Source: Bacteroides fragilis (GTDB taxonomy: Bacteria; Bacteroidota; Bacteroidia; Bacteroidales; Bacteroidaceae). Taken from it: DNA of 64,000 nucleotides. The stretch is from assembly GCF_019583405.1 (NCBI RefSeq), contig NZ_SZUU01000003.1, positions 372,001-436,000 of the forward strand, in the 5' to 3' direction. The first letter of the stretch is position 1. Each line of letters opens with the position of its first letter. Of the stretch, positions 34,896 to 45,013 are shown piece by piece. Both the position numbers and the translations under genes were made by a program. Under the pieces are notes generated by a model. That model was not told where the DNA came from. It made no database searches and was given only the letters and a program-made list of their open reading frames with translations.

Positions 34896-37433
34896 TTATT
34901 TCTTCCAGCCGATTGTCTCCATAAACCATTGGCTATTGGTTTCGTTCAGCTTCTGTTCTTTGAGCATTTCCGGCATTTGACTGTAGTTTCTTTTAAACGT
35001 TTCTATCAGTTCGTTAAAACATTCCGGTGCGTAGGTTAATGCAATGCTGGTAGCTTCGGTTGCTCCCATAGCAGGCGTCAATACAATTCCGGCATCCCGG
35101 TATTTTAAAGCAGTGATTGCTTTGCTGAATCGTTTGAACTGCGAAACGATACCGTCGTTTAATTCCGGAATGGAAGCCGGGTATTGGATTTCTATCGTTT
35201 TTTCCTGATCACATGCTGTTTGAGGGATAGTGATCCATAAGGCTAATTCATCGCCGATGTACTCATATTCAGTCTTATTGCCATTAATGGTGATTGTCTC
35301 CGGAATGGCAGAACCCAATACCTTGATTTTAAATTGGCGGTCAGTTGGCATATTGCGATAGTTGCCTTGGCGAGGGCCTATTGTTACAGTTAAGTGGTTC
35401 TCTTTCCGTTCAGTGGACATCCGGGTACGAGCATATTCATTGGCATAATATTTATCATTACCATTATCTTCATAAAAGGTAAATGAACCATTTTCTCCGG
35501 GGAATATGTTTACGATAATCTCTTCGTTATTACTATTAAGATTCTTCACACGGTTGTAAAGTGGCAATATGGAACCGGCTTTTACGTAAACCGGATATTC
35601 GGTTAGGGTAAACGAACGTTCTATTATCTGTCCGCCTTTCAATAGGGTTCCGGTGGTCCATTCAAACCAGTCGTTTCCTTCAGGTAACCATACCTTTACA
35701 GTAGAAAGTCCGTTCTGCATGGGGGTAGTGATAGGTGCTACCAGAATTTGATCGCCAAACATGTATTCACTCTTGAAATCGTATGCCTCTTTGGCTTCCG
35801 GATAATCATAATACATTGGACGACAGATAGAAATGCCGTTATCATAAGTTTCACGCGCCATTGTGTAGATATAAGGAGCCAGTTGATAACGGAACAGAAT
35901 GGAGTTACGCAATGCTTCGAAATAATCTCCCTTGAAATTCCATAATTCTTTATTTAGAACTGCATTCTTTGTAGAGTGTGTGCGCATTACAGGTGTTAAG
36001 GCACCATATTGCATCCAACGGGTAAAGAGTTCCGGGTCGAGTATTTCTTTGTCTCCTCCCTTGAACATGTGGCCTCCGATGTCATGACTCCAGTAGCCGT
36101 ATAGCACATTGGAAGCGCAGTTGGTAAAGTAAGGTTGGAACTCGAGTGATTTCCAAGAGATGACGGCATCTCCTGAGAAGCCAATCTGATAACGGTGATT
36201 GCCCAGTCCTCCCCAGCGGTGGTAGAGCATCGGGCGAGTGTCACGGTTGCGTTCCATGTCTGAGAAGAAAACATAATTGATCCACCAGGTATTGCTGAGG
36301 CTGTCTACTTTTTTATCATACATCCATTGTTGCCAATCGAGCCACCAGAAGTCCACTCCCTGTTTTTCCATCGGGCGGAGTACCTTGTTGAACATACCGT
36401 TTATAAAGTGTTTGTCCGAAACCACCCAGGGAATACGTTCCTGTTTAGCTGTATCTACTCCCATCCATTGTGCCATTTCCGGATATTTTTCTTCATATGG
36501 AGCTACACCATCGGCAGGATGCAGGTTTAGTGTGATTTTCAGGTCATTGCTTTTCAGATAACCCAGAAATTTGGCGGGATCGGGAAATAGCCTGCGGTTC
36601 CAAGTCCAGCCTGTCCATCCGCCGAAGCCCGGATCGGTATAATGCCAGTCCATGTCTACTACCAATACATCCAAGGGGATATTATAAGTGTGGAAATTAT
36701 CTACTAATTGACGCATTTCTTTGTCTGAGTAGCTCCAATATCTTGACCACCAATAGCCGAATGCATAACGGGGTGGAAGAGGTACTTTACCGGCAAATAC
36801 AGTAAAATCTTTTAAGGCAGCTTTGTAATCATGACCGTAAGCCATAAAATACCAGTCTTGTCCGTCTTTGTGTTCACGTGCTTTTACCCAGGCCCATTCC
36901 GAATCATCGAACAGGAAATTCTTTGAATCGTCAATCAAGGTCCATCCATCTGTCGATAGAAGACCGTCTTCCAGCTTCATATCTTGGTGGCTGTATATAT
37001 TGTGGTCTCCTTCAAAACCATCCAATGTACGGTCTGTCCCTTTCAAATTTCCTTTTTGTATTGTTCCCGGTGTCCATTGAAAGGGGAACATCCCTTTAGC
37101 TGATGTGATCGTTAAATTATCTTTCGTAAAGGGACCTTGTCCTTTCTTATATTTTAGTTTCATTCGGGTGGTACTGATCACTACCGTAGCATTTTTATTT
37201 TGTACTGTATACTTGGGAACAGGTAGATTGCGGTGGATTGCTACAAAAGAGGGATCGTCGGTAAACGAACCCGAAGGACTCCACTCCATACGGATTACCC
37301 CATCTGTCAGGACGCTAAAACGCACGTTTTCATCATGATAGGCTATTGCATTTTGGGGAGTTGCGGCCGAAAGCGAGAAGCTGAACAGAACTCCTTGCAA
37401 TGCCAATAAAAAATAGACTGTTAAATGTTTCAT
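34896..37433 (-). CDS. Secreted glycoside hydrolase family 31 alpha-glycosidase
   Basis: An 845-residue enzyme with a signal peptide (LTVYFLLALQGVLFSFSLSAA). The (beta/alpha)8 barrel carries DMDWHYTDPGFGGWTGW near 260-276, the nucleophile Asp366 in WWLDWQQ and the probable acid/base Asp422 in FSGDAVISW, then DIGGHMFKGG. A C-terminal beta region resembles DUF5110 (GENGSFTFYEDNGNDKYY). About 100 extra C-terminal residues follow. Family members act as alpha-glucosidases or alpha-xylosidases in the periplasm or at the cell surface; substrate choice cannot be read here. It is divergent from the ECF sigma gene. Confidence 0.93.
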   Translation of the reverse strand: MKHLTVYFLLALQGVLFSFSLSAATPQNAIAYHDENVRFSVLTDGVIRMEWSPSGSFTDDPSFVAIHRNLPVPKYTVQNKNATVVISTTRMKLKYKKGQGPFTKDNLTITSAKGMFPFQWTPGTIQKGNLKGTDRTLDGFEGDHNIYSHQDMKLEDGLLSTDGWTLIDDSKNFLFDDSEWAWVKAREHKDGQDWYFMAYGHDYKAALKDFTVFAGKVPLPPRYAFGYWWSRYWSYSDKEMRQLVDNFHTYNIPLDVLVVDMDWHYTDPGFGGWTGWTWNRRLFPDPAKFLGYLKSNDLKITLNLHPADGVAPYEEKYPEMAQWMGVDTAKQERIPWVVSDKHFINGMFNKVLRPMEKQGVDFWWLDWQQWMYDKKVDSLSNTWWINYVFFSDMERNRDTRPMLYHRWGGLGNHRYQIGFSGDAVISWKSLEFQPYFTNCASNVLYGYWSHDIGGHMFKGGDKEILDPELFTRWMQYGALTPVMRTHSTKNAVLNKELWNFKGDYFEALRNSILFRYQLAPYIYTMARETYDNGISICRPMYYDYPEAKEAYDFKSEYMFGDQILVAPITTPMQNGLSTVKVWLPEGNDWFEWTTGTLLKGGQIIERSFTLTEYPVYVKAGSILPLYNRVKNLNSNNEEIIVNIFPGENGSFTFYEDNGNDKYYANEYARTRMSTERKENHLTVTIGPRQGNYRNMPTDRQFKIKVLGSAIPETITINGNKTEYEYIGDELALWITIPQTACDQEKTIEIQYPASIPELNDGIVSQFKRFSKAITALKYRDAGIVLTPAMGATEATSIALTYAPECFNELIETFKRNYSQMPEMLKEQKLNETNSQWFMETIGWKK

Positions 37434-37456
37434 GTTGTATTTATGTTAGTTTTTCA

Positions 37457-37518
37457 CAAAGATAAGAGTAATATTCATAAATTAGTAATAATGAATTTTA
37501 AATCTTTTTATATCTTTG
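37457..37518. promoter_or_regulatory. Divergent promoter region of GH31 and the ECF sigma gene
   Basis: TATCTTTG on the minus strand (37457-37464) lies 24 bases before the GH31 start, and TATCTTTG on the plus strand (37511-37518) lies 50 bases before the sigma-factor ATG. Both fit the -7 box. No convincing -33 TTTG is seen for either. Confidence 0.45.
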
Positions 37519-37567
37519 CAACCTGTGTAATAAATATCGCTTCTTTAGCTTACAACAGGATAATAGT

Positions 37568-38113
37568 ATGAAAAAAGACGGTTTCTCTGAAATTTATGAT
37601 ATTTATTTTCCGAAGTTGCTGCGTTTTACCAAGACGTATCTGATTTCGGAAGATGAATCGGAGAATATTGTCCAAGAAATCTTTATTTATTTGTGGGAAC
37701 ACAGAGATATCATTGAGACTCTTCAGAATCTGAATGCCTATCTGTTTACGTTAGCAAAAAATCGTTGTATAGACTATTTTCGTAAGGAGATGGTCCGTGA
37801 AGTTTGTAAAGGTTCGCTTTCGGAAATAGAGAACAGAGAACTTCAATTGAAACTGTATTCATTGGAAGCATTTGATAATGATCGTCTTTCAGATGCCGAT
37901 ATTGAAGAAATACTGAATAATGCCATCAATCGTTTACCGGAGAGGTGCCGTGAAATATTTATTATGAGCCGTTTGCAAAATCTCCGTTATAAAGAGATAG
38001 CTGAAAAGTTGAATGTTTCCCCCAATACGGTTGAAAATCAGATTGTCATAGCGTTGCGTAAATTAAAAGAAGACTTGAAAGATTACTTTCCCCTCTTTGT
38101 TTTCATTATCTGA
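37568..38113 (+). CDS. ECF-type RNA polymerase sigma factor
   Basis: A 181-residue sigma-70-like factor with region 2 (SEIYDIYFPKLLRFTKTYLISEDESENIVQEIFIYLWEHR) and region 4 (LPERCREIFIMSRLQNLRYKEIAEKLNVSPNTVENQI). It belongs to the expanded Bacteroides group that pairs with FecR-type anti-sigma factors and TonB-dependent receptors with an STN domain. The nearest such partners are the FecR at 40475 and SusC at 41616, 2.4 kb downstream. Normally the sigma and FecR genes are adjacent, so the separation by GH43 and the cepA remnant is odd. Confidence 0.93.
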   Translation: MKKDGFSEIYDIYFPKLLRFTKTYLISEDESENIVQEIFIYLWEHRDIIETLQNLNAYLFTLAKNRCIDYFRKEMVREVCKGSLSEIENRELQLKLYSLEAFDNDRLSDADIEEILNNAINRLPERCREIFIMSRLQNLRYKEIAEKLNVSPNTVENQIVIALRKLKEDLKDYFPLFVFII

Positions 38114-38169
38114 AAAATATTCCCTATTTTTGTCAAATCATTATTTATTTTTATATTCAAAACACAACA

Positions 38170-39171
38170 ATGAAACACTTAGTTATTTGCATCGCTCTGT
38201 TGACAGTCGGTGCTTGCTGCTTTGCTCAGCAAAAGAAAGTGGCTTCTAATAAAGCCACAAGTGGGAACCCTGTATTTCAAGGATGGTATGCTGATCCGGA
38301 AGGCATCATTTATGATGATACTTATTGGATTTTTCCAACTTGGAGTGATCTTTACGAAAATCAGACTTTTTTCGATTGTTTCTCTTCCAAAGATCTTGTG
38401 AATTGGACGAAACATGCTTCGGTTTTGGACACTACTGCCGTGAAATGGGCTAAGAAAGCGATGTGGGCTCCTTCGGTGATCAGAAAGAATGGGAAATATT
38501 ATATCTTCTTTGGAGCGAATGACGTTCATGAAGGAGAGATTGGCGGTATCGGCGTAGCGGTTAGCGATCGTCCTGAAGGACCTTATAAAGATTTATTGGG
38601 TAAGCCCTTGATTAATGAAATAGTGAATGGAGCACAACCGATCGATCAGTTTGTATACAATGATAATGGACATTATTATATGTATTATGGTGGTTGGGGG
38701 CATTGCAATGTTGTACAGTTGAACGACGATTTTACAGGACTCGTTCCTTTTGAAGATGGTACTGTCTATAAAGAAGTGACTCCGGAGAATTATGTTGAAG
38801 GTCCGTTTATGTTCAAGAAAGACGGTAAATATTATTTCATGTGGAGTGAAGGTGGTTGGGGAGGTCCCGATTACTCTGTAGCTTATGCTATTTCCGATTC
38901 TCCGTTCGGACCTTTTAAACGGGTAGCTAAGATTCTGCAACAAGATCCTTCGGTAGCTACCAGTGCCGGTCATCATTCATTACTGCATGTTCCCGGAACA
39001 GATGATTATTACATTGTCTATCATCGTCGTCCACTGAATGATAATGCACGCGATCATCGTGTGACATGCATTGATAAAATGACGTTTGATAAGGATGGAT
39101 TTATTAATCCTGTAAAGATGACTTTCGAAGGAGTGCCTGCACAAAAGATTAAGAAGTCTAAGAAGAAATAG
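38170..39171 (+). CDS. Secreted glycoside hydrolase family 43-type enzyme
   Basis: A 333-residue protein with a signal peptide (MKHLVICIALLTVGACCFAQ). The five-bladed propeller pattern of GH43 is visible: YADPEGIIYDDTYWIFPT with the base Asp42, MWAPSVIRKNGKYYIFFGAN, GAQPIDQFVYNDNGHYYMYYGG and YVEGPFMFKKDGKYYFMWSEG, whose Glu is the likely acid. Family members cleave alpha-L-arabinose or beta-xylose linkages. It lies 56 bases after the sigma gene and may belong to the same regulon. A TATTTTTG box at 38125-38132 may give it its own promoter. Confidence 0.87.
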   Translation: MKHLVICIALLTVGACCFAQQKKVASNKATSGNPVFQGWYADPEGIIYDDTYWIFPTWSDLYENQTFFDCFSSKDLVNWTKHASVLDTTAVKWAKKAMWAPSVIRKNGKYYIFFGANDVHEGEIGGIGVAVSDRPEGPYKDLLGKPLINEIVNGAQPIDQFVYNDNGHYYMYYGGWGHCNVVQLNDDFTGLVPFEDGTVYKEVTPENYVEGPFMFKKDGKYYFMWSEGGWGGPDYSVAYAISDSPFGPFKRVAKILQQDPSVATSAGHHSLLHVPGTDDYYIVYHRRPLNDNARDHRVTCIDKMTFDKDGFINPVKMTFEGVPAQKIKKSKKK

Positions 39172-39230
39172 AATCAATGTTTTGAGGATGTGTAGAAACA
39201 AAAGGTTGCACAAGCAAAGCTGATTTTACG

Positions 39231-39300
39231 AACCGACTACAGATACCGGATTTCTCAAGTCACCGATGGTGATAGTGGACGGTTGTATCTGTAGCCGGTT
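39231..39300 (+). terminator. Nested hairpin after the GH43 gene
   Basis: AACCGACTACAGATAC (39231-39246) pairs with GTATCTGTAGCCGGTT (39285-39300) at 15 of 16 positions. The loop contains a second small hairpin, TCACCGATGGTGA, and TTGTT follows. It probably terminates GH43 transcription. Confidence 0.6.
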
Positions 39301-39336
39301 TTGTTATCGGGTATCGATATTGTAAACGGAGGTGTA

Positions 39337-39679
39337 TTTCACGAAGACGGCTATGCTATAGGCATGTCCGTCGGGCAGAAGAACAGGTATCCGACTTTTT
39401 AATCAATAACCGGGTTTCCAAAGGTTCCTTTTGATGATGCATGTAATCGGCCAATGCCAATGCCTGATGAAATTTGAAAACACTCATCATGGGATAATGA
39501 ATATCATTGTTGACCGTTATCGTATCTTGCCTGTCGATAATGACTGCTATTCCTATTTCGGCTTTTTTCCCTTCTATGGCTTTCTTGAGTTGAGTTTCAA
39601 GAGGACTGTTCTGCGCAACTACCAGGGCAGGACATAGCAGAAAGAAGATAATGGATAAATGTATAAGTCTTTTTTGCAT
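39337..39679 (-). pseudogene. cepA: Remnant of a CepA-type class A beta-lactamase gene
   Basis: The first 97 residues (signal peptide MQKRLIHLSIIFFLLCPALV, then mature N-terminus with MMSVFKFHQALALADYM carrying the S-x-x-K serine) match, from memory, the CepA cephalosporinase of B. fragilis almost exactly. At the codons for KKSD the match stops. Directly afterwards, in another frame, comes LLPDGHAYSIAVFVK, which is near the C-terminus of CepA; after that the similarity ends. About 150 residues, including the SDN and KTG motifs, are missing, so the product cannot be active. The deletion leaves a frameshifted ORF of 107 codons ending at 39356. Confidence 0.85.
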
Positions 39680-40474
39680 ATATGATTGGGTTCTTTGTAA
39701 TACGATCTACAAAGGTATGAATAATAATTTTAGCGGAATTCAATATCACCAAGTATTCTGATTATTCAGTATCCAGTGCAGGAACTGTTTTCTTTTCAAA
39801 CGCGCCCTGCAGTCTCTCTCATACGAAAAATGCATTTCGATCTTCCATCTTCCACCCTCGATTTGGCAAGTTCGATTCATGGTATGTGATTGATATGCAG
39901 ATAGATGTATCTGTTATCCTATCCGTTTATACCATTTAAAGCAGTTTGTTTTTTTTAGTATCTTTAGTGAAAATGGTTGGGTTCTTATCTCGTCCCGCAT
40001 ACCCGGGCTGAGATAAAGATACTTTAGAAAGATGTAAAGTGTTTGTTGATAATGCGTTAGGTTCGCTATGGAATCGGCTTGCTCTTTTGGGGTTTTCTAT
40101 GCCGTTCGTTCTGAACTCCTGCTGACACGGAGTCGGTTATGTAGAATAACTCACGTTAATTCTATAGGTAGATTCTAAAGTACTTTCATCGGTATATGGA
40201 GATTATATTCGATTTTAATTTCGTTGTAAGTCAGGTTATGGATGGATTTTATTTCAATCAAAGTATGAACAACCGGAGCCGGGAGGATTCCCGAGCTCAT
40301 TTGTTCTTTGTTTTTTTCTTATTATTTCAGAAACGGAAAGATATAAGTATTTAATTTTTTTATATTGATTGATAGGGGTTTACCATGATAGGGGAAAAGT
40401 TTTTTTTAAAAAAGTCTCTTTTCTTTTAGTGGATTTTAAAAGCTATTACGCCTTATTAATAGAATATCCCCAAA
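39680..40474. other. Long non-coding interval upstream of the cepA remnant and FecR
   Basis: No gene was found in these 795 bases. A hairpin, CTTATCTC (about 39983-39990) with GAGATAAAG (about 40010-40018), encloses GC-rich GTCCCG and CCCGGGC. Near the right end TGATAGGGG is repeated directly at 40370-40378 and 40386-40394, about 85 bases before fecR, and might be part of its promoter. The rest may be decayed sequence. Confidence 0.5.
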
Positions 40475-41440
40475 ATGAGTGAACTGATAGATAAATATTT
40501 TGCAGGAGAGATGACCCGTGAAGAGAAGAAAGATCTCTTCGACCGGATAGAAAGTGATGAGGCTCTGAAGAAAGAATTTCTTCGGATGCAAAATGTAGTG
40601 GCGTTAACCCAAATACTCTCCCGGCAAGATGATCCGGAGACCAGCCGTAAAGGGAAACAGCATTTTATGCAACTTCTTTTCCGTAAAAGATTAAAGCGGG
40701 CGATAACGGTTTCTTTGAAATATGCTGCTGTTTTCGTGGTATTAGTGGTAGGAACTTTCTATGCTGCGAAGTTCTATTTATCTGAGGAATTCGGAAAAAG
40801 TTATACCATAGTTACGGCTCCCAAGGGACAGCGTGTAAAAATAGAATTGCCTGATGGAACCATTGCTTGGCTGAGCCCCTGTAGCCGTCTTCGTTTTGCG
40901 GCCTCTTTCAATGAATCGGACCGTAAAATAGAGTTGGACGGTGCTACCTATTTTGATGTGGCAAAGAATCCCGAGAAGCCATTTGTTGTTTCGGCTAAAG
41001 GTTACCGGGTCCGAGTGCTTGGAACTAAATTCAATATATCGGCTTATAAGAATAGTACAGAGTTTGAGACCGATCTTGTGGAAGGTTGCGTACATATCTA
41101 TGATCCGGCGGATATAAGGAACGAAGTGTTTCTACAGCCTAAAGAAAAAGCGGTGTTGTGGGGAGACCGATTGATGAAGCGGGAGTCTGACTTTGATAAT
41201 GAAGAATATCTGAAGAACGGAGTAGTCAGTTTTCTGTCCGAGCCATTCGGGAGAGTGCTGAATAGTGTCGCTTTATGGAATGATGTGAATATTAAAATAG
41301 AACGGTCAGTTAATGCGACGCAGCGGATCTCCGGAAAATTCAGGCAAAGCGATTCTTTGGAGAGTATATTAAAAGCCTTGCAAGGCGCTATGCCTTTCAA
41401 GTATAAAATAGTTAGTGAAGAAGAAATAATTATTTATTGA
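40475..41440 (+). CDS. FecR-type anti-sigma factor
   Basis: A 321-residue inner-membrane regulator. The cytoplasmic N-terminus (IDKYFAGEMTREEKKDLFDRI) would bind the sigma factor. One transmembrane segment lies around 75-97 (AITVSLKYAAVFVVLVVGTFYAAKF). The FecR domain (TAPKGQRVKIELPDGTIAWLSPCSRL, EIELDGATYFDVAKNPEKPFVV-like) and a C-terminal DUF4974 domain follow. It receives the signal from the SusC receptor's STN domain. It precedes susC by 175 bases, but no sigma gene is adjacent; the one at 37568 is the likely partner. Confidence 0.93.
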   Translation: MSELIDKYFAGEMTREEKKDLFDRIESDEALKKEFLRMQNVVALTQILSRQDDPETSRKGKQHFMQLLFRKRLKRAITVSLKYAAVFVVLVVGTFYAAKFYLSEEFGKSYTIVTAPKGQRVKIELPDGTIAWLSPCSRLRFAASFNESDRKIELDGATYFDVAKNPEKPFVVSAKGYRVRVLGTKFNISAYKNSTEFETDLVEGCVHIYDPADIRNEVFLQPKEKAVLWGDRLMKRESDFDNEEYLKNGVVSFLSEPFGRVLNSVALWNDVNIKIERSVNATQRISGKFRQSDSLESILKALQGAMPFKYKIVSEEEIIIY

Positions 41441-41615
41441 TAAATATAATGATACACTTAACTAAAAGCAGATGCCTATGATATAAAAAAACAGTTTGAA
41501 GTGAAAAAAAAGGAGGAAATGGTCTGGTACACCTTTCCCTCCCGATAAAGTCAACACATTTGGCAGAGCCAAATAAAAAAACAACAAAGTATTAACCTTA
41601 TTACATTGCAAAAGT

Positions 41616-44600
41616 ATGAAAAAAAACTTATTGCTGTTATCTTATGCAATTAAACAACGTGAAATTATTCAAATCTTGCGAATTATGAAATGCACAGTCT
41701 TGCTGTTATTTTTGCTTATTCTTCAGGCACATGCCAGCGTAAGCTCACAAAATGCAAGGGTAAACATGTCTCGAAATCAACTTCCGTTAAAGGAGTTTAT
41801 GGCGGAGATTGAAAAACAAACCGATTATCTGTTTATCTATAGTGATGCAGAAATCAATGCTTCTCGTCAGGTAACTGTAAAGAAGGGAACACATAGAGTG
41901 GCCGATTTACTGAGAGAGGTACTCTCTAAAAATAATATTTCTTATAATTTTGCAGATAATTATATTTCTCTTCATGTACGCAAAGAGGCTGACGCACAGT
42001 CTTTGGCGGTATCTCCCCAACAAAAAAAGAATACGGTTCTGGTTTCGGGAACTATCGTAGATACCGCAGGCGAGCCTATAATCGGTGCTAACATCAAATT
42101 GAAAGGTGCTCAGGGAACCGGAACGATTACGGATGTGGAAGGTAACTTTAAATTGGAAGTGCCTACCAATGGTGTACTGATCGTCTCTTTTATCGGATAT
42201 CAGCAGCAGGAAGTGGCGGTGAACGGAAAAACCATGTTGAAAATTAAGATGGCGGAAGATGCTGAAATGATAGACGAAGTGGTTGTAACTGCTTTGGGTA
42301 TCAAGCGGGAAGAAAAGGCATTGGGATATGCCGTGCAGAAAGTGGGCGGAAGTAAGCTGTCTACTGTGAAGCCCGTTAATATTGCTACTTCACTGACTGG
42401 TAAAGTTGCCGGTTTGAATGTAACCAACAGTACAGAGTTCAATACGGCCCCGACTCTCAAACTGCGTGGTGAAACTCCATTGTTGGTAGTAGACGGTGTG
42501 CCGTATAGCAATATCTCTCTGAATGACATTGCAGCAGACGATATTGAATCTGTTGACGTGTTGAAGGGTGCTACCGCATCGGCCCTGTATGGTGCCCGCG
42601 GAGGTTCGGGAGCTATCATGGTAACTACGAAGAAAGGTAGTCAGGAGGGACTCAATATTTCGGTAAACAGCAGTACGATGTTCAATGCCGGTTATCTGGT
42701 ATTGCCGGAAGTACAACACGGATACAGTACCGGTCAGGGAGGTAAATATACCGCTGCCGACTTCGTTTGGGGTGATAAACTGGACATCGGCCGTACAGCT
42801 GTACAGTATGACCCGTATACTTATGAATGGAAAGAGATGCCATTGGTATCGAAAGGTAAAGACAACTTTAAGAATTTCCTGGAGACAGGTTTCATTACCA
42901 ATAATAACATCAGCATCAGCCAGACCGGTAAATATGGAAGCTTCCGTTCTTCTCTGTCACATGTTTATAATAAAGGACAGTATCCCAATCAGAGATTGAA
43001 TAAGATTACTTACTCGGTAGGTGGGGATATGAAGTTCGGCAAACTGAGTTTCGAAGGTGGTGCCATTTATAACAAGCGTTTCTATCCGAATGGAGAAGGA
43101 GCCGGCTATGGTGGCGGTGGATACATCTATAACCTGTTGGTATGGACGGGTACCGATTATGATGTACGCGACTATAAAAACTATTGGAGAAAGAAAGACG
43201 AAGAACAGAACTGGATGAACGATGTGTGGTATGATAATCCTTATTATCTGGCTCATGAAATGACTTCATCCAATGACTACGATAAAGTAAATACTTACTT
43301 GTCCGGTAAATATGACATCATGCCTTGGTTGAACTTTTCGATGAGAGCCGGTGCCGATGCTTATGCCAGCCGTACGGAAAAGAAAAACGCAATGAGCGCC
43401 CGCGGCGGATGGGACAAGAACGGATACTTCTATACATCCAAATCTACCGGATTCAGTTTCAATGGTGACGCTTTGTTGTCTGCCAATCACAGCTTCGGTG
43501 ATTTTGCTATCGACGGTTTTGTCGGAGGTACGATTTACTATTATTATGATGACGCTATTTCATCGAATACCCGTAACGGATTGAGTATTCCGGGATATTA
43601 TTCATTGAAAGCATCGGTTGATCCAATTGCCTCTTCAAGTTCATACAAGCAGAAACAGGTAAATTCTATTTATGGAAAATTCTCAGCTTCCTGGAAGAGC
43701 ACTGTGTTTGTGGATGTAACGGCACGTAATGACTGGTCGTCTACTTTGCCTTCGGAGACTCGTTCTTACTTTTATCCGGCTGTATCGGGAAGTATCATTA
43801 TGTCACAGTTGCTGAAGATGCCCGAATGGCTGAACTTCTGGAAACTGAGAGGTGCCTGGACTGTAACGAAGAGCGACTTAGGTATTTATGATACGAATCA
43901 GGCTTACAGTGTTAGCACCAACGTATGGGACGGAATGAATACTGCCGTATATCCGGAAATGATCCGCAGTACGACCCTTGAACCGACCGCTGCACGTTCT
44001 TATGAAATCGGTACTGCCTTCAATGTATGGGACAACCGTTTGCGTTTTGATATCTCTTACTACAATAAACTGAAATACAATCTGACACGTGAAGCCACTA
44101 TCAGCGGTTCGTCCGGTTTTACTAAAACATTGGTGAACTATGATGAAGAGCAGGTTCGTAGAGGAGTGGAGGTTTCTTTGACCGCTTCTCTGATTCAGAC
44201 GAAAGACTGGAATTGGGAAGTGAATGCCAACTGGGCCCGTGACCGCTATTTCTATGCGAAAGTCGATCCTGTATATTCTACACAGAAACCTTGGGTAGCT
44301 GCCGGCAAGCGTTGGGACTGGTATGGTATCTACGATTGGGAACGTGACCCTCAGGGAAACATTATCCATGAAAACGGATATCCGGTACAAAGTAAATATC
44401 AGTCAGTGATGGGTAATGAATATCCGGACTGGATCTGGGGACTCAGTACTACCTTGCGTTATAAAGACTGGACATTGGGAATTTCGTTGGACGGACGTGT
44501 AGGCGGTATGGCTTACTCTCGTACGGAACAGACTATGTGGAATACCGGTGTACACCCCGACAGTGATAACAAATGGCGTTATGACGAAGTAGTGAACGGC

Positions 44601-45002
44601 AAAAAGAATTATGTAGGTCAGGGTGTGAAAGTAGTGTCGGGTAAAGTTGAATACGACACAACCGGAAAGATTGTGAGCGATACACGTGTGTTTGCACCGA
44701 ATGACACTCAGGTATCCTATGAAAGTTATATCAAGAATTACAATCCATGGTCAGGTGGTAAGGTTTACCAGAACGTGCATGACTGTACATTCCTGAAGTT
44801 GCGTGAACTTTCATTGTTGTACACAATGCCTAAGTCAGTTTGTGAAAAGATTCACATGAAAGGCGTTACACTCGGTTTGATCGGACAGAACTTATTGATC
44901 TGGATGAAAGAATTTAAGTATGCTGACCCGGATGTGGATTCGGATGACCTGAATTCACCTTCTATGAGATATGTCGGATTTAATGTTAAGTTTGATTTGT
45001 AA
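41616..45002 (+). CDS. SusC-like TonB-dependent outer-membrane transporter with STN domain
   Basis: An 1128-residue receptor. The long N-terminal signal region is of the type seen in SusC proteins controlled by FecR. An STN (secretin/TonB N-terminal) domain lies at about 50-125, a carboxypeptidase-like domain at 143-225 (VSGTIVDTAGEPIIGANIKLKG), then the TonB box region (DEVVVTALGIKREEKALGYAV), the plug (LLVVDGVPYSNISLNDIAADDIESVDVLKGATASALYGARGG, in segments) and the 22-strand barrel ending in VGFNVKFDL. With the SusD partner it imports an oligomeric ligand. A second ATG lies at 41685. Confidence 0.96.
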   Translation: MKKNLLLLSYAIKQREIIQILRIMKCTVLLLFLLILQAHASVSSQNARVNMSRNQLPLKEFMAEIEKQTDYLFIYSDAEINASRQVTVKKGTHRVADLLREVLSKNNISYNFADNYISLHVRKEADAQSLAVSPQQKKNTVLVSGTIVDTAGEPIIGANIKLKGAQGTGTITDVEGNFKLEVPTNGVLIVSFIGYQQQEVAVNGKTMLKIKMAEDAEMIDEVVVTALGIKREEKALGYAVQKVGGSKLSTVKPVNIATSLTGKVAGLNVTNSTEFNTAPTLKLRGETPLLVVDGVPYSNISLNDIAADDIESVDVLKGATASALYGARGGSGAIMVTTKKGSQEGLNISVNSSTMFNAGYLVLPEVQHGYSTGQGGKYTAADFVWGDKLDIGRTAVQYDPYTYEWKEMPLVSKGKDNFKNFLETGFITNNNISISQTGKYGSFRSSLSHVYNKGQYPNQRLNKITYSVGGDMKFGKLSFEGGAIYNKRFYPNGEGAGYGGGGYIYNLLVWTGTDYDVRDYKNYWRKKDEEQNWMNDVWYDNPYYLAHEMTSSNDYDKVNTYLSGKYDIMPWLNFSMRAGADAYASRTEKKNAMSARGGWDKNGYFYTSKSTGFSFNGDALLSANHSFGDFAIDGFVGGTIYYYYDDAISSNTRNGLSIPGYYSLKASVDPIASSSSYKQKQVNSIYGKFSASWKSTVFVDVTARNDWSSTLPSETRSYFYPAVSGSIIMSQLLKMPEWLNFWKLRGAWTVTKSDLGIYDTNQAYSVSTNVWDGMNTAVYPEMIRSTTLEPTAARSYEIGTAFNVWDNRLRFDISYYNKLKYNLTREATISGSSGFTKTLVNYDEEQVRRGVEVSLTASLIQTKDWNWEVNANWARDRYFYAKVDPVYSTQKPWVAAGKRWDWYGIYDWERDPQGNIIHENGYPVQSKYQSVMGNEYPDWIWGLSTTLRYKDWTLGISLDGRVGGMAYSRTEQTMWNTGVHPDSDNKWRYDEVVNGKKNYVGQGVKVVSGKVEYDTTGKIVSDTRVFAPNDTQVSYESYIKNYNPWSGGKVYQNVHDCTFLKLRELSLLYTMPKSVCEKIHMKGVTLGLIGQNLLIWMKEFKYADPDVDSDDLNSPSMRYVGFNVKFDL

Positions 45003-45013
45003 AAAAGGAAATT

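Noticed and set aside
39356..39679. Functional small beta-lactamase
   Set aside because: Only the serine motif region remains. The SDN and KTG motifs are deleted and the end is frameshifted.
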